From Lachnospiraceae bacterium (GTDB taxonomy: Bacteria > Bacillota > Clostridia > Lachnospirales > Lachnospiraceae), in contig SVFI01000016.1 in assembly GCA_015056905.1 (NCBI GenBank), positions 1 to 52,785 of the forward strand: a stretch of 52,785 bases of DNA, in the 5' to 3' direction. A program made the translations under genes and the position numbers. A model generated the notes under the pieces. It was not told the DNA's origin, made no database searches, and was given only the letters and a program-made list of their open reading frames with translations. Positions 45,160 through 52,785 of the stretch are shown piece by piece (position 1 is the stretch's first letter; every line of letters begins with the position of its first letter).

Positions 45160-46891
45160 GTATCATATTTCCAATCCTGTAAATTGCCGCCTCGTATGTA
45201 AGCGGATTTCTGTTTTTATAATCAAAAACCATATAGTCCTGCTGCCCGAGCTTTTCGCCTGTTGAATGATTAAATTTCACAGGCTCCACGTGAACACTTC
45301 TGGCAAGAGTTCTGGCATCACAATCTGCATATGAATCACCCAGTATACTATGACTTTCTGCTTCCTCCCGGAAAAACGCCCGGGTCCTTTCCTTATGCGG
45401 TTCAAGATCCGATGCAAATTCCGGTCTTGTTTTACAGTTTTCTCTCAGATACAAATCTATTGTCAGGCATTCGGCAAAAACCTCCTGCTCCGATCCATCA
45501 AGTCCCAGAACATCCTTGAAAAACGACAAAAGTACCTGATAACGGTAACTTCTCGACGGAGACTGCACAAAATATCCCTGCGCCTCATAATAATCCGCAA
45601 GAGCCTCAAAAAACGCAAATGGTGATGTAAATTTCCGGATAGCCAAAGGTAACGTAACCGTAAACTGGTTGCTGTTATAATAGATTTCGACCATTTCCTC
45701 AACACGCTTAAGTCTGCACACATCGTCAAAGGAAAGCCAACTGGTATAGAGCACTTCATACGTCGGCTTCGAACGATAAATCAGTCCATAATCTGCAGCC
45801 TTCTGATGCATTTTTGAGCCTTTAAGTACTTTCAAAAAACCGAGCTGAAGCTGCTCCGGTTGCATGGCAAATACATCGTCAAACGAACGACCAAATGACG
45901 CGTAATCTTCATATGGAAGACCCGCTATCAAATCCAGATGTACATGTATGTTCTTTCCGTCGCGGATTCTCTTCACCACATCTCTGAGCCTGACAACATC
46001 CATCCGTCTATCGATTTCCCGAATTGTCTGCTCGTTCGTCGACTGCACCCCAATTTCCAGCTGCACCGCTCCCGGTCGGAACTTTCCGAGCACTTCCAGC
46101 TCCTCCTCCCCGAGCAAATCCGCAGCAATCTCAAAATGAAAATTTGTCACGCCGTTATCATTTTCAAGTAAATACTTCCAAATAGCGAGTGCATGCTCTT
46201 TGTTGCAGTTGAACGTGCGGTCCACAAATTTGACCTGACGCACTCTTTTCTCTATAAAAAACGCGAGTTCCTTTTTCACAATGTCTATGTCACGAAGACG
46301 TACCGTCTTATCGATGGACGAAAGACAATAACTGCATCGGAACGGACATCCTCGACTTGATTCATAATACAAAATCCGATTTTCAAACGGAGCCTCATCC
46401 TCATACAAAAATGGAATCTCCGAAAGGACAGCGGGAGCCATATCCGGTTGCTCATAGCTAACTTCAGAGAAATCCTTACCTTCCGATTCCGCCTTCCTGT
46501 AGCGTTGCACCAGCTCCAAAAATGCCTTCTCGCCTTCCCCGCGGATAATTCCCGTCAGGTATGGATGTTCCCGTAAAAGCTGCTCCGCATCAAACGAAAC
46601 CTCCGGTCCTCCGAGCCATATCTGCACGGCGGGAAGAAGTTTTTTGAGCTCCGCCGCTAATTCAAGAATATAAGTGATGTTCCAAATATAACACGAAAAA
46701 CCGATCATATCCGGTCTTTTGCGGTATATATCCGCCAGCACATCCGAAAATCCGTGGTTGATAGTATACTCCGCAATTTCAATATGCTCTTTCAATTCCG
46801 GTTCTCTGCTTACCGCATATGCCTGCAGGGAATAAACTGCCGGATTGGAATGTATATATTTCGTGTTAACTGCAGTCAGTAAAAATTTCAT
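45152..46891 (-). CDS. B12-binding domain/radical SAM protein (DUF4080 type)
   Basis: The N-terminal cobalamin-binding-like fold covers about 1-150 (FLLTAVNTKYIHSNPAVYSL, MIGFSCYIWN, IWLGGPEVSFDAE). The radical SAM core follows with the cluster motif CPFRCSYC. A C-terminal region matches the DUF4080 pattern (LLFYDYxxxx-like RNCKTRPEF replaced here by LRENCKTRPEF). ATG 46891 follows AAGGAAAGAG; the 31-codon upstream extension has no site and overlaps the isomerase gene. The reaction is unknown. It follows the sugar isomerase and kinase in one leftward group. Confidence 0.9.
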   Translation of the reverse strand: MKFLLTAVNTKYIHSNPAVYSLQAYAVSREPELKEHIEIAEYTINHGFSDVLADIYRKRPDMIGFSCYIWNITYILELAAELKKLLPAVQIWLGGPEVSFDAEQLLREHPYLTGIIRGEGEKAFLELVQRYRKAESEGKDFSEVSYEQPDMAPAVLSEIPFLYEDEAPFENRILYYESSRGCPFRCSYCLSSIDKTVRLRDIDIVKKELAFFIEKRVRQVKFVDRTFNCNKEHALAIWKYLLENDNGVTNFHFEIAADLLGEEELEVLGKFRPGAVQLEIGVQSTNEQTIREIDRRMDVVRLRDVVKRIRDGKNIHVHLDLIAGLPYEDYASFGRSFDDVFAMQPEQLQLGFLKVLKGSKMHQKAADYGLIYRSKPTYEVLYTSWLSFDDVCRLKRVEEMVEIYYNSNQFTVTLPLAIRKFTSPFAFFEALADYYEAQGYFVQSPSRSYRYQVLLSFFKDVLGLDGSEQEVFAECLTIDLYLRENCKTRPEFASDLEPHKERTRAFFREEAESHSILGDSYADCDARTLARSVHVEPVKFNHSTGEKLGQQDYMVFDYKNRNPLTYEAAIYRIGNMIHE

Positions 46892-46934
46892 GTCTCTTTC
46901 CTTATTTCCCGGCTCTGCGCCGTTACTTTTTCCG

Positions 46935-47615
46935 TTATCTTGCAGGCGGATACTCGTTGCAGAGCAGCCTGTAAGGTTTCTCATCTTCCTCTATCGTCGG
47001 AAAGCGGCCGACCTGCTCATAAAATCGATTGTCCGTATTGTCGTCATTGCACATGGATACCTCACCGATTAGCACATCGCCTGTTCCCGGTTTCACATCA
47101 AAGTCATGGTACTGGTGCGGCCAAAGAGTGATACTCTCGCCCGGCGCAAGCTCCACTCCCGTGCCCGCAGGTACATAGTAAGAACGTCCGTCCATATTGA
47201 CAAGTACATCCGTATCCGCAAAAGAACCGTCCCCCGCGTCATTGTATACGTGAATAATCAATGTTCCGCCGCCGCGGTTAATAATATCCTCACTTTTATT
47301 CCAGTGGAAATGCATTGGTGAATGCTGCCCTTCCTTGAGCATCAAAAGCTTCTCCGCATAAATTTTTTTATATTTCGGATTGTTTTGATTTCCGTTGCGA
47401 AGTGTAATCAGGGCAAAGCCAACTTTATCGAAATCACCGAGCCCGTAGTCCGTTATGTCCCATCCGAGCATGTTGTCGCGAATCTCGTCATACTCACTGT
47501 TTTTTTCCTGCCACTCCTCAGGTGTCCAATGACAAAACGGCGGCAATTCAAATCCGTGCTCCTTAATCAGCCTTTCCATATCTTTTATGCATGCGTTGAT
47601 TTTTGAACGTTTCAT
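46935..47615 (-). CDS. D-lyxose/D-mannose ketol-isomerase, cupin type
   Basis: The family interconverts D-lyxose and D-xylulose or D-mannose and D-fructose with a divalent metal. Metal ligands are seen in HSPMHFHWNKSEDIINRGGG (histidines and glutamate) and the later LWPHQYHDFD histidine. Length of 226 aa fits. The start overlaps the stop of the PfkB-kinase gene by one base (TAATG). Together they could feed mannose or lyxose to phosphorylated intermediates; the true substrate is not proven. Confidence 0.88.
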   Translation of the reverse strand: MKRSKINACIKDMERLIKEHGFELPPFCHWTPEEWQEKNSEYDEIRDNMLGWDITDYGLGDFDKVGFALITLRNGNQNNPKYKKIYAEKLLMLKEGQHSPMHFHWNKSEDIINRGGGTLIIHVYNDAGDGSFADTDVLVNMDGRSYYVPAGTGVELAPGESITLWPHQYHDFDVKPGTGDVLIGEVSMCNDDNTDNRFYEQVGRFPTIEEDEKPYRLLCNEYPPAR

Positions 47616-48541
47616 TACAATACCTCCTCAATCTCTCTCCGCGTCGGAAGGGCAGGAATCCCTCCCTGTTTCTGCACACAAAGAGCTCCCGAAGCATTCC
47701 CGTATGCAAGAGCCTCTTTCACTTTATCCTCCGTGACATCCGCCGTGCTTCTCACACCAAGCATCAACATCCTTGAAAGAAATCCTCCCCAGAACGCATC
47801 TCCTGCCCCCGTCGCATCGACGGCATTTACTTTTTTGCCTTCAACCGTCCCGGTTTTTCCATTATAATAATATTTCGCACCTTTGCTTCCGAGCGTCTCT
47901 ACAAGAACAGTAATTCCGTACATTTCCATAAACGCCGGAATCTGCTCCTGACCGCCGACAAAGTATAATTCCTCGTCCGATATCTTTAAAAAATCAACAT
48001 ACGGCAAAATCTTCTCAATTTCTTTTTTACATCTGTCCGGATCATGCCAAATCATATCGCGATAATTCACATCAAAACTGACAAGCTTACCCTTTTCATG
48101 CGCCAATGACAGAGCATAACCGATGGATTCTCTGCAAGGGTCATCTGATAATGACACACTTCCCGCATGCAACATACAGGTGCGGTCGATATCCTCCTCC
48201 CTGACATCCTCCTTCCGCAGAAGAATGTCCGCACCCGGCTTTCTGGCAAAGGTAAAGGAGCGCTCCCCGTTCTCATATAGTGTAACAAAAGCAAGCGTCG
48301 TAACCGCTTCATCCGTAAGAGACGGACAAAGCATTTCTATCCCTTCCGCAGCAAGTACATTTTTTAGTTTCTTACCAAAATCGTCATTGCCCAAAACACC
48401 GAGAAAAGCTGTATTGACACCGTTTCTCGCCATGCTTACTGCAACATTTGCCGGAGCGCCTCCCGGATTGGCCGTATAAGTATCCGGCTCTTTCCCCGGC
48501 GTAAAATCTATGAGCATCTCGCCCGCACATATTATATCCAT
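47615..48541 (-). CDS. PfkB-family sugar kinase, probably fructokinase
   Basis: A ribokinase-fold enzyme: ICAGEMLIDFTPG at the start, GGAPANVAVSMARNG (substrate side), and the ATP site with VDATGAGDAFWGGFLSR, where the aspartate is the base. Best resemblance is to ScrK/fructokinases of about 310 aa. Start ATG 48541 follows GAGGAGAGGG. With the downstream isomerase it forms a short sugar route (for example mannose to fructose to fructose-6-phosphate). Confidence 0.9.
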   Translation of the reverse strand: MDIICAGEMLIDFTPGKEPDTYTANPGGAPANVAVSMARNGVNTAFLGVLGNDDFGKKLKNVLAAEGIEMLCPSLTDEAVTTLAFVTLYENGERSFTFARKPGADILLRKEDVREEDIDRTCMLHAGSVSLSDDPCRESIGYALSLAHEKGKLVSFDVNYRDMIWHDPDRCKKEIEKILPYVDFLKISDEELYFVGGQEQIPAFMEMYGITVLVETLGSKGAKYYYNGKTGTVEGKKVNAVDATGAGDAFWGGFLSRMLMLGVRSTADVTEDKVKEALAYGNASGALCVQKQGGIPALPTRREIEEVL

Positions 48542-48588
48542 TATGAACCCTCTCCTCTAAAGACTGTTTTTCAAAACATTCTACTTTC

Positions 48589-48617
48589 AGTATAAGTTCT
48601 TTTTTTCCTTTTCTCAA
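48589..48617 (-). promoter_or_regulatory. Promoter of the sugar kinase-isomerase operon
   Basis: On the minus strand TTGAGA (48612-48617) and TATACT (48589-48594) are 17 bases apart, about 48 bases before the start codon. The remaining gap to the next promoter at 48755 shows only a weak stem (GGTTGC/GCAACC near 48640-48668). Confidence 0.6.
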
Positions 48618-48754
48618 TCCCATTCTTATGAAAAACGCAGGTTGCGTACCGGGCTTTTTCCTGCAACCCCAAGCTGGTAGATTTGTGCTGACATAGAATG
48701 ATATAATTGTTAGAAAATTACCCCCTTTTTTGTTCTGTTTTCGTACGACTTTCA

Positions 48755-48783
48755 TTGACAGCATTTCTATTATCTTCTATAAT
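48755..48783 (+). promoter_or_regulatory. Consensus sigma-A promoter for the HD-GYP gene
   Basis: Perfect TTGACA (48755-48760) and perfect TATAAT (48778-48783) with 17-base spacing, the strongest promoter in the window. The start codon follows 26 bases after the -10. Confidence 0.8.
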
Positions 48784-48809
48784 TTTAAAGTAGGATTGGG
48801 GTGATAAAC

Positions 48810-49889
48810 ATGAAAAAAGTTCAAGTAAAAGATCTTCGTCCCGGAATGGTAACTGCGGAGGATATCTATTCTATTGATGGGCAGTTGGTTCTCGGAAAAA
48901 AGATTATCTTAATAGATAAAAATATTGAAAAACTCGATTCCTTTGGTATTTATTCCATCAAGGTGGAAGACAAAGCTGTTTCTGTCGATACGACAATGAA
49001 CGAAGCGCCGCCTTCTTACAGTGAGCGTGTGCGGTCCAAACCGGAATTTATTGAATTTAAAGAGAATTTTGAATCTCACGTGGATATGCTGAAGACGGGA
49101 TTAAATCAAATTGCAGAGTCCAATTCCAGTATTGATGCGGAAAACCTCGTATCACAGACGTTAACTCTCATGGACACCATGGACCACTCAGTAGGGCTGA
49201 TGGATATGCTGATTAACATGCGTGACTACGATGATTCCACTTACGCACACTGTGTTAACTCGGCAATTATCTCCAATATTTTTGCCGGATGGCTTAATTT
49301 AAGTAAGGAAGACCGTATTATGGCAACAACGTGTGGTCTCTTCCACGACATTGGCAAGATTAAAGTTCCGGAAAGCATCTTAAAGAAACCGGGACCACTT
49401 ACCAAAGCAGAATTTGAAGCTATTAAAAGACATCCTCTGGATGGTTATAACATTCTTGATGCCGCAGGCCTTGATGAAGAAGTTAAAAATGTCGCTCTCA
49501 TGCACCACGAGAAATGTGACGGCAGCGGATATCCTTACGGTTTCGGCCGTGACAAAATATCCTTCTTCTCCAAGATGATTACCATCGTTGATATATACGA
49601 TGCCATGACGAGCAAGAGAGTGTATCGAGACGAGATTTGTCCGTTTGATGTTATTGAGGAATTTGAAAAAGAAGGCTTTGACAAATACGACCCGGACATG
49701 ATTTTGACATTCCTTCGCAATGTCAGCAACTCCTTTATCGGATTCCGCGTCAGATTAAACAATGGTTTAGAGGGTGAGATTGTATTTGTTCATCCGGAGC
49801 ATTTATCACGACCTACCATCAAATGCAGCAATAACAAATTTATCGATTTGTCAGTACATAAAGATATAAAGATCTCAGCGATCATATAA
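48810..49889 (+). CDS. HD-GYP domain protein, likely cyclic-di-GMP phosphodiesterase
   Basis: A short N-terminal region of the DUF3391 kind (about 1-100) is followed by an HD-GYP domain with HDIGK at about 179-183, LTKAEFEAIKRHPLDGYNIL, MHHEKCDGSGYP (GYP near 240) and DAMTSKRVYR. All signature residues are present, so hydrolysis of c-di-GMP is expected. There is no receiver domain, so it may act constitutively. ATG 48810 is preferred to GTG 48801 because GGGGTG is the ribosome site. Confidence 0.92.
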   Translation: MKKVQVKDLRPGMVTAEDIYSIDGQLVLGKKIILIDKNIEKLDSFGIYSIKVEDKAVSVDTTMNEAPPSYSERVRSKPEFIEFKENFESHVDMLKTGLNQIAESNSSIDAENLVSQTLTLMDTMDHSVGLMDMLINMRDYDDSTYAHCVNSAIISNIFAGWLNLSKEDRIMATTCGLFHDIGKIKVPESILKKPGPLTKAEFEAIKRHPLDGYNILDAAGLDEEVKNVALMHHEKCDGSGYPYGFGRDKISFFSKMITIVDIYDAMTSKRVYRDEICPFDVIEEFEKEGFDKYDPDMILTFLRNVSNSFIGFRVRLNNGLEGEIVFVHPEHLSRPTIKCSNNKFIDLSVHKDIKISAII

Positions 49890-49921
49890 TCAAATAAATC
49901 ATACAAGAAAGGAAGAAAAAA

Positions 49922-51295
49922 ATGGGATTAATCAGAGCACTTAAAAATGCAGTCGGTTCTTCGGTTGCAGATCAGTGGCGCGAGTATTTCTACTGCGATT
50001 CACTAAGCGAAAACGTTCTTGTTGCAAAAGGACAAAAGAGAACCAGCGACAGACGTGGTACCAGTAACACAAAAGGAGAGTCAAATATTATTTCCAACGG
50101 CTCTATTATCGCTGTCAACGAAGGTCAGTGTATGCTGATCATTGACCAAGGTAAAATTGCAGAGGTTTGTGCAGAAGCCGGAGAATTCATTTACGAAAGC
50201 TCTACAGAACCAAGCGTTTTCTATGGACCTCTTGGTGAGAGCCTTAAAAATACTTTTGCTACAATCGGTAAACGTTTCACTATGGGAGGCGATCCGGCAA
50301 AAGACCAGAGAGTTTACTTTTTCAACACAAAAGAAATTATCGGAAACAAATACGGAACTATGAATCCTGTTCCATTCCGTGTGGTAGATAACAATATCGG
50401 ACTCGATATCGATATCTCCATTCGTTGTAACGGTGAATATTCATACAAGATCGTGGATCCGCTTCTTTTCTACACAAATGTGTGTGCTAACGTAGCAGAC
50501 GAATATACAAGAGACAGAATTGACAGCCAGCTTAAGACAGAGCTCTTAACAGCTCTTCAGCCTGCATTTGCCAAAGTTTCATCTATGGGAATCCGTTATA
50601 GCGAGCTTCCTGGACATACAATGGAAATCGCAGATGCATTAAATGAAGTTCTTTCCGAAAAATGGGCAGGTCTCCGCGGTATTGAAATCGCTTCTTTCGG
50701 TGTGAACACAGTGAAAGCATCCGAAGAAGACGAAGCAATGATTAAAGAATTACAGAAGACAGCTGTACTTCGTAACTCCAACATGGCTGCTGCAACACTC
50801 GTAAGTGCACAGGCTGAGGCTATGAAAGCTGCTGCTTCCAATACATCAACAGGTCCTATGATGGCCTTTGCCGGAATGAACATGGCAAATATGGCAGGCG
50901 GAATGAACGCAACCTCTTTATTCCAGATGGGACAGAATCAGGCTCCTGCTGCTCCGGCACCGGCACCGGTGGCTCCGGCTGCTCCGGAAGCTGCTCCGGC
51001 TGCACCTGCCAATGCATGGACATGTGCTTGCGGTCACAGCGGAAACACCAATAAGTTCTGTAGCGAATGCGGCGCAAGAAAACCGGAAGAACAGACAGCG
51101 GACGGATGGATTTGTCCGGTATGTTCTGCACAGAACAAAGGTAAATTCTGTGGCGAATGCGGAACACAGAAACCAACCGGCGAACCACTTTACAAATGTG
51201 ACAAATGCGGATGGGAACCTGAAGATCCTAAGAATCCTCCTAAGTTCTGTCCGGAATGTGGTGACCCATTCAATGAAAGTGATATTGTTAAATAA
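49922..51295 (+). CDS. SPFH-domain protein with C-terminal zinc ribbons (YdjI type)
   Basis: The SPFH/band-7 region (about 20-290) matches the YdjI type (GQCMLIIDQGKIAEVCAEAGEF, FFNTKEIIGNKYGT). An alanine-rich helix and a proline/alanine linker (about 340-360) lead to three CxxC-type ribbons (CACGHS, CPVC, CDKCG, with CSECG, CGECG, CPECG). In B. subtilis a similar gene sits with a PspA homologue in an envelope-stress operon; no pspA is here. The stop overlaps the next gene (TAATG). Membrane or microdomain scaffolding is the likely role. Confidence 0.88.
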   Translation: MGLIRALKNAVGSSVADQWREYFYCDSLSENVLVAKGQKRTSDRRGTSNTKGESNIISNGSIIAVNEGQCMLIIDQGKIAEVCAEAGEFIYESSTEPSVFYGPLGESLKNTFATIGKRFTMGGDPAKDQRVYFFNTKEIIGNKYGTMNPVPFRVVDNNIGLDIDISIRCNGEYSYKIVDPLLFYTNVCANVADEYTRDRIDSQLKTELLTALQPAFAKVSSMGIRYSELPGHTMEIADALNEVLSEKWAGLRGIEIASFGVNTVKASEEDEAMIKELQKTAVLRNSNMAAATLVSAQAEAMKAAASNTSTGPMMAFAGMNMANMAGGMNATSLFQMGQNQAPAAPAPAPVAPAAPEAAPAAPANAWTCACGHSGNTNKFCSECGARKPEEQTADGWICPVCSAQNKGKFCGECGTQKPTGEPLYKCDKCGWEPEDPKNPPKFCPECGDPFNESDIVK

Positions 51296-52059
51296 TGAAA
51301 GTAACATTAATTTTAGTCATAGTAATGCTGATTCTTCTGCTTGTTGTGATTGGTGCCATTTATTATGGTGTCTATAAGCTCAAGCAGAAGACAAGACAGT
51401 TTTCCAGACAGGTATTCGGAACGGACAGCCTTATGGAAGGTTTTGAGCAGATTGAGGCAGAATACGCGGTAACACCGAAATCCGTATCTGCCATGACCAG
51501 CCTTTACCTCCCTCGAATTACCAAAGACTTCCCTGAATTCTCATACGACGAGATGAAGAAAAAGGCACAAAATGTCCTCACTTCCTACCTTCTCGCTATT
51601 CATGATTTCAATCCGGGACGTCTGACAGAAGGTAATTCGGAGCTGAAAAACAAACTGGAACATGCGATTTCATTACTGAAAAACAAAGACCAAAGAGAAT
51701 ATTTTGATAATATCAAAATACATCGCACGGAAATTTCCGGTTACACCAAAAAGTCCGGTCGCTGCATCATTACCATGCAGACATCCGTGCAGTATTATCA
51801 CTACATAACCGACAACAGCGGAAGAGTTATTTCCGGCTCCAAGGATGTTTTATTCCAGTCCAAATATGAAACGGATCTGATATACATCCAAGACCGTGCT
51901 CTTGTGGAAGGAGATCTCGGTGACGCAGAAGGTCTTAACTGTCCAAACTGCGGCGCTCCGATTACGAACCTCGGCTCCAAATTCTGCGAATACTGCGGAA
52001 CCGGTGTTGTCACTTACAACATTCATGTTTGGAGTTTTTCCGACGTGAGAGAGTGTTAG
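51295..52059 (+). CDS. Membrane protein with Tim44-like region and C-terminal zinc ribbon
   Basis: One N-terminal membrane segment (about 3-26) is followed by a cytoplasmic or exposed domain with a Tim44/NTF2-like pattern (SVSAMTSLYLPRITKDFPEFSYDEMK, IKIHRTEISGYTKK, IITMQTSVQYYHY) and a final zinc ribbon (CPNCGAP, CEYCGTG). This resembles the YdjG/YdjH type partner of YdjI. It overlaps the SPFH gene by one base, so the two proteins are probably made together and may form a complex. Confidence 0.85.
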   Translation: MKVTLILVIVMLILLLVVIGAIYYGVYKLKQKTRQFSRQVFGTDSLMEGFEQIEAEYAVTPKSVSAMTSLYLPRITKDFPEFSYDEMKKKAQNVLTSYLLAIHDFNPGRLTEGNSELKNKLEHAISLLKNKDQREYFDNIKIHRTEISGYTKKSGRCIITMQTSVQYYHYITDNSGRVISGSKDVLFQSKYETDLIYIQDRALVEGDLGDAEGLNCPNCGAPITNLGSKFCEYCGTGVVTYNIHVWSFSDVREC

Positions 52060-52074
52060 AATATCATCAAATGC

Positions 52075-52112
52075 AAAAGCAGTTCAGATTTAATTCTGAA
52101 CTGCTTTTTTAA
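52075..52112. terminator. Terminator between SPFH operon and the Rpn-type gene
   Basis: AAAAGCAGTTCAGA pairs with TCTGAACTGCTTTT and is followed by Ts; the left flank is A-rich, so it works in both directions. Confidence 0.85.
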
Positions 52113-52114
52113 CC

Positions 52115-52785
52115 TTATATATTATATTCACAAAACAGTTTATCTCTGTACGCTTCGTCTTCCGTAGCGCGACGCAAATCGTCATTTCTGTCATCTGCCA
52201 GAAGACTTTTATACAAACTGTTTATTCGTTCCATACCTTCCTCTCTTCCTTCTGCTCGTCCTTCTCTTCTAGCTGCCCTTCGTATAACCTCTCGTATCTG
52301 CTCATCTGTCATATCGTATATAATCATCTGCTGCGCCTCCTTCTTCTGCTTAAGTAGAAAATCCGAAAGTATTCCCTCCCGGATACTTTCCTCCGTCGCT
52401 CTCTCCACCGCCGCATCCAGCTCATACTCATTCTCATAATAGCGTATCTTCTCTACCAGAGTAACGTAGTCCTGCAGCGGCTTACAACTCTTTTTCAGTT
52501 CCTCATTAAATCCCGGATTGATATTCAGCTGCACTACCTTAAGCTCTAAATTGATATCCTTCTCCTCAGGTTTCGGTTCATACAAATCCGACAGCTTCAT
52601 CTCTCTTCGTTCCGGTTGCGGTTCCAAACCATTATACAGCGTAACAAAAAACGGGGCAGGTATCTTCTGTGCACTGCCGTAATATATCTCGATATCCCCC
52701 GCCAGCTTTTGATAATGTCTTGCCACATAAAACAAATCCCGAAGAGGCATATTCGGATTTACCGTAGACTGATGCTCAAACAAAT
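52115..52785 (-). CDS. Rpn/PD-(D/E)XK nuclease-family protein, 5' part outside the window
   Basis: The leftward frame is open to the window edge; the first codons seen (LFEHQSTVNPNMPLRDLFYVA) are internal and match the conserved core of the Rpn or PD-(D/E)XK family of putative transposase nucleases. The nuclease catalytic lysine and first acidic residue would lie upstream. The C-terminal part has an arginine- and glutamate-rich helical tail (REVIRRAARREGRAEGREEG) typical of the family. Such genes spread in multiple copies within genomes. The 5' end is missing, so intactness cannot be judged. Confidence 0.8.
   Translation of the reverse strand, partial: LFEHQSTVNPNMPLRDLFYVARHYQKLAGDIEIYYGSAQKIPAPFFVTLYNGLEPQPERREMKLSDLYEPKPEEKDINLELKVVQLNINPGFNEELKKSCKPLQDYVTLVEKIRYYENEYELDAAVERATEESIREGILSDFLLKQKKEAQQMIIYDMTDEQIREVIRRAARREGRAEGREEGMERINSLYKSLLADDRNDDLRRATEDEAYRDKLFCEYNI

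Overview
The window looks like chromosome from a low-to-mid GC, anaerobic, probably motile and spore-lineage Clostridia, most likely Lachnospiraceae. This rests on gene content: SpoVG, a YtvI-type permease, a GlgC/GlgD pair, a long Prs variant, PerR with a reverse-type rubrerythrin, a chemoreceptor, an HD-GYP protein, MutS2 and a DnaD/DnaC primosome pair. Ribosome binding sites are strong AGGAGG-type and promoters are sigma-A-like. No tRNA, rRNA or CRISPR array was seen.

Layout. 1-1550 is the edge of a mobile element: the start of a Tn916-type excisionase gene running off the left edge, about 0.45 kb of dense direct and inverted repeats, and a small ribbon-helix-helix-like gene. 1558-5530 is a leftward operon (HtrA-like pseudo-protease, YhaM, RlmD). 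5673-12046 runs rightward: mutS2, an OmpR-type two-component pair and a chemoreceptor. 12113-16359 is a leftward phosphorelay (receiver protein, HK-REC-Hpt hybrid kinase) plus a threonine-aldolase-like enzyme. 16559-16796 is a long rod-like inverted repeat, followed leftward-coded by spoVG, glgD and glgC. 19881-24804 runs rightward: murC, a DnaA-box cluster, dnaD, dnaC and prs.

24828-25020 is a second rod-like inverted repeat. 25050-26558 holds a small coiled-coil protein and an XRE/DUF3169 pair behind an operator array. 26779-26866 is a candidate small RNA. 26955-31430 is a leftward envelope cluster (YtvI, a lipoprotein with a solute-binding domain, two unknowns). It is followed by an RluA-type pseudouridine synthase, a second two-component pair, perR-rubrerythrin and degV. 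36533-43835 is a long leftward block: mfd, pth, trmL, an AIR-synthase-like gene, vanW and an unlisted 35-residue membrane peptide. 44434-48541 holds an exonuclease, a B12/radical SAM protein, a lyxose/mannose isomerase and a PfkB sugar kinase. 48810-52059 holds an HD-GYP protein and an SPFH/zinc-ribbon pair. The window ends in a partial Rpn-type nuclease gene.

Most genes are ordinary housekeeping genes. No large novel gene system is evident. The most unusual signals are non-coding: the candidate small RNA with two C-rich unpaired segments, the two rod-like structures, the DnaA boxes ahead of dnaD, the phased TGACAA operators, and the repeat region beside the excisionase gene. All functional statements come from reading sequence motifs; no database search was run.
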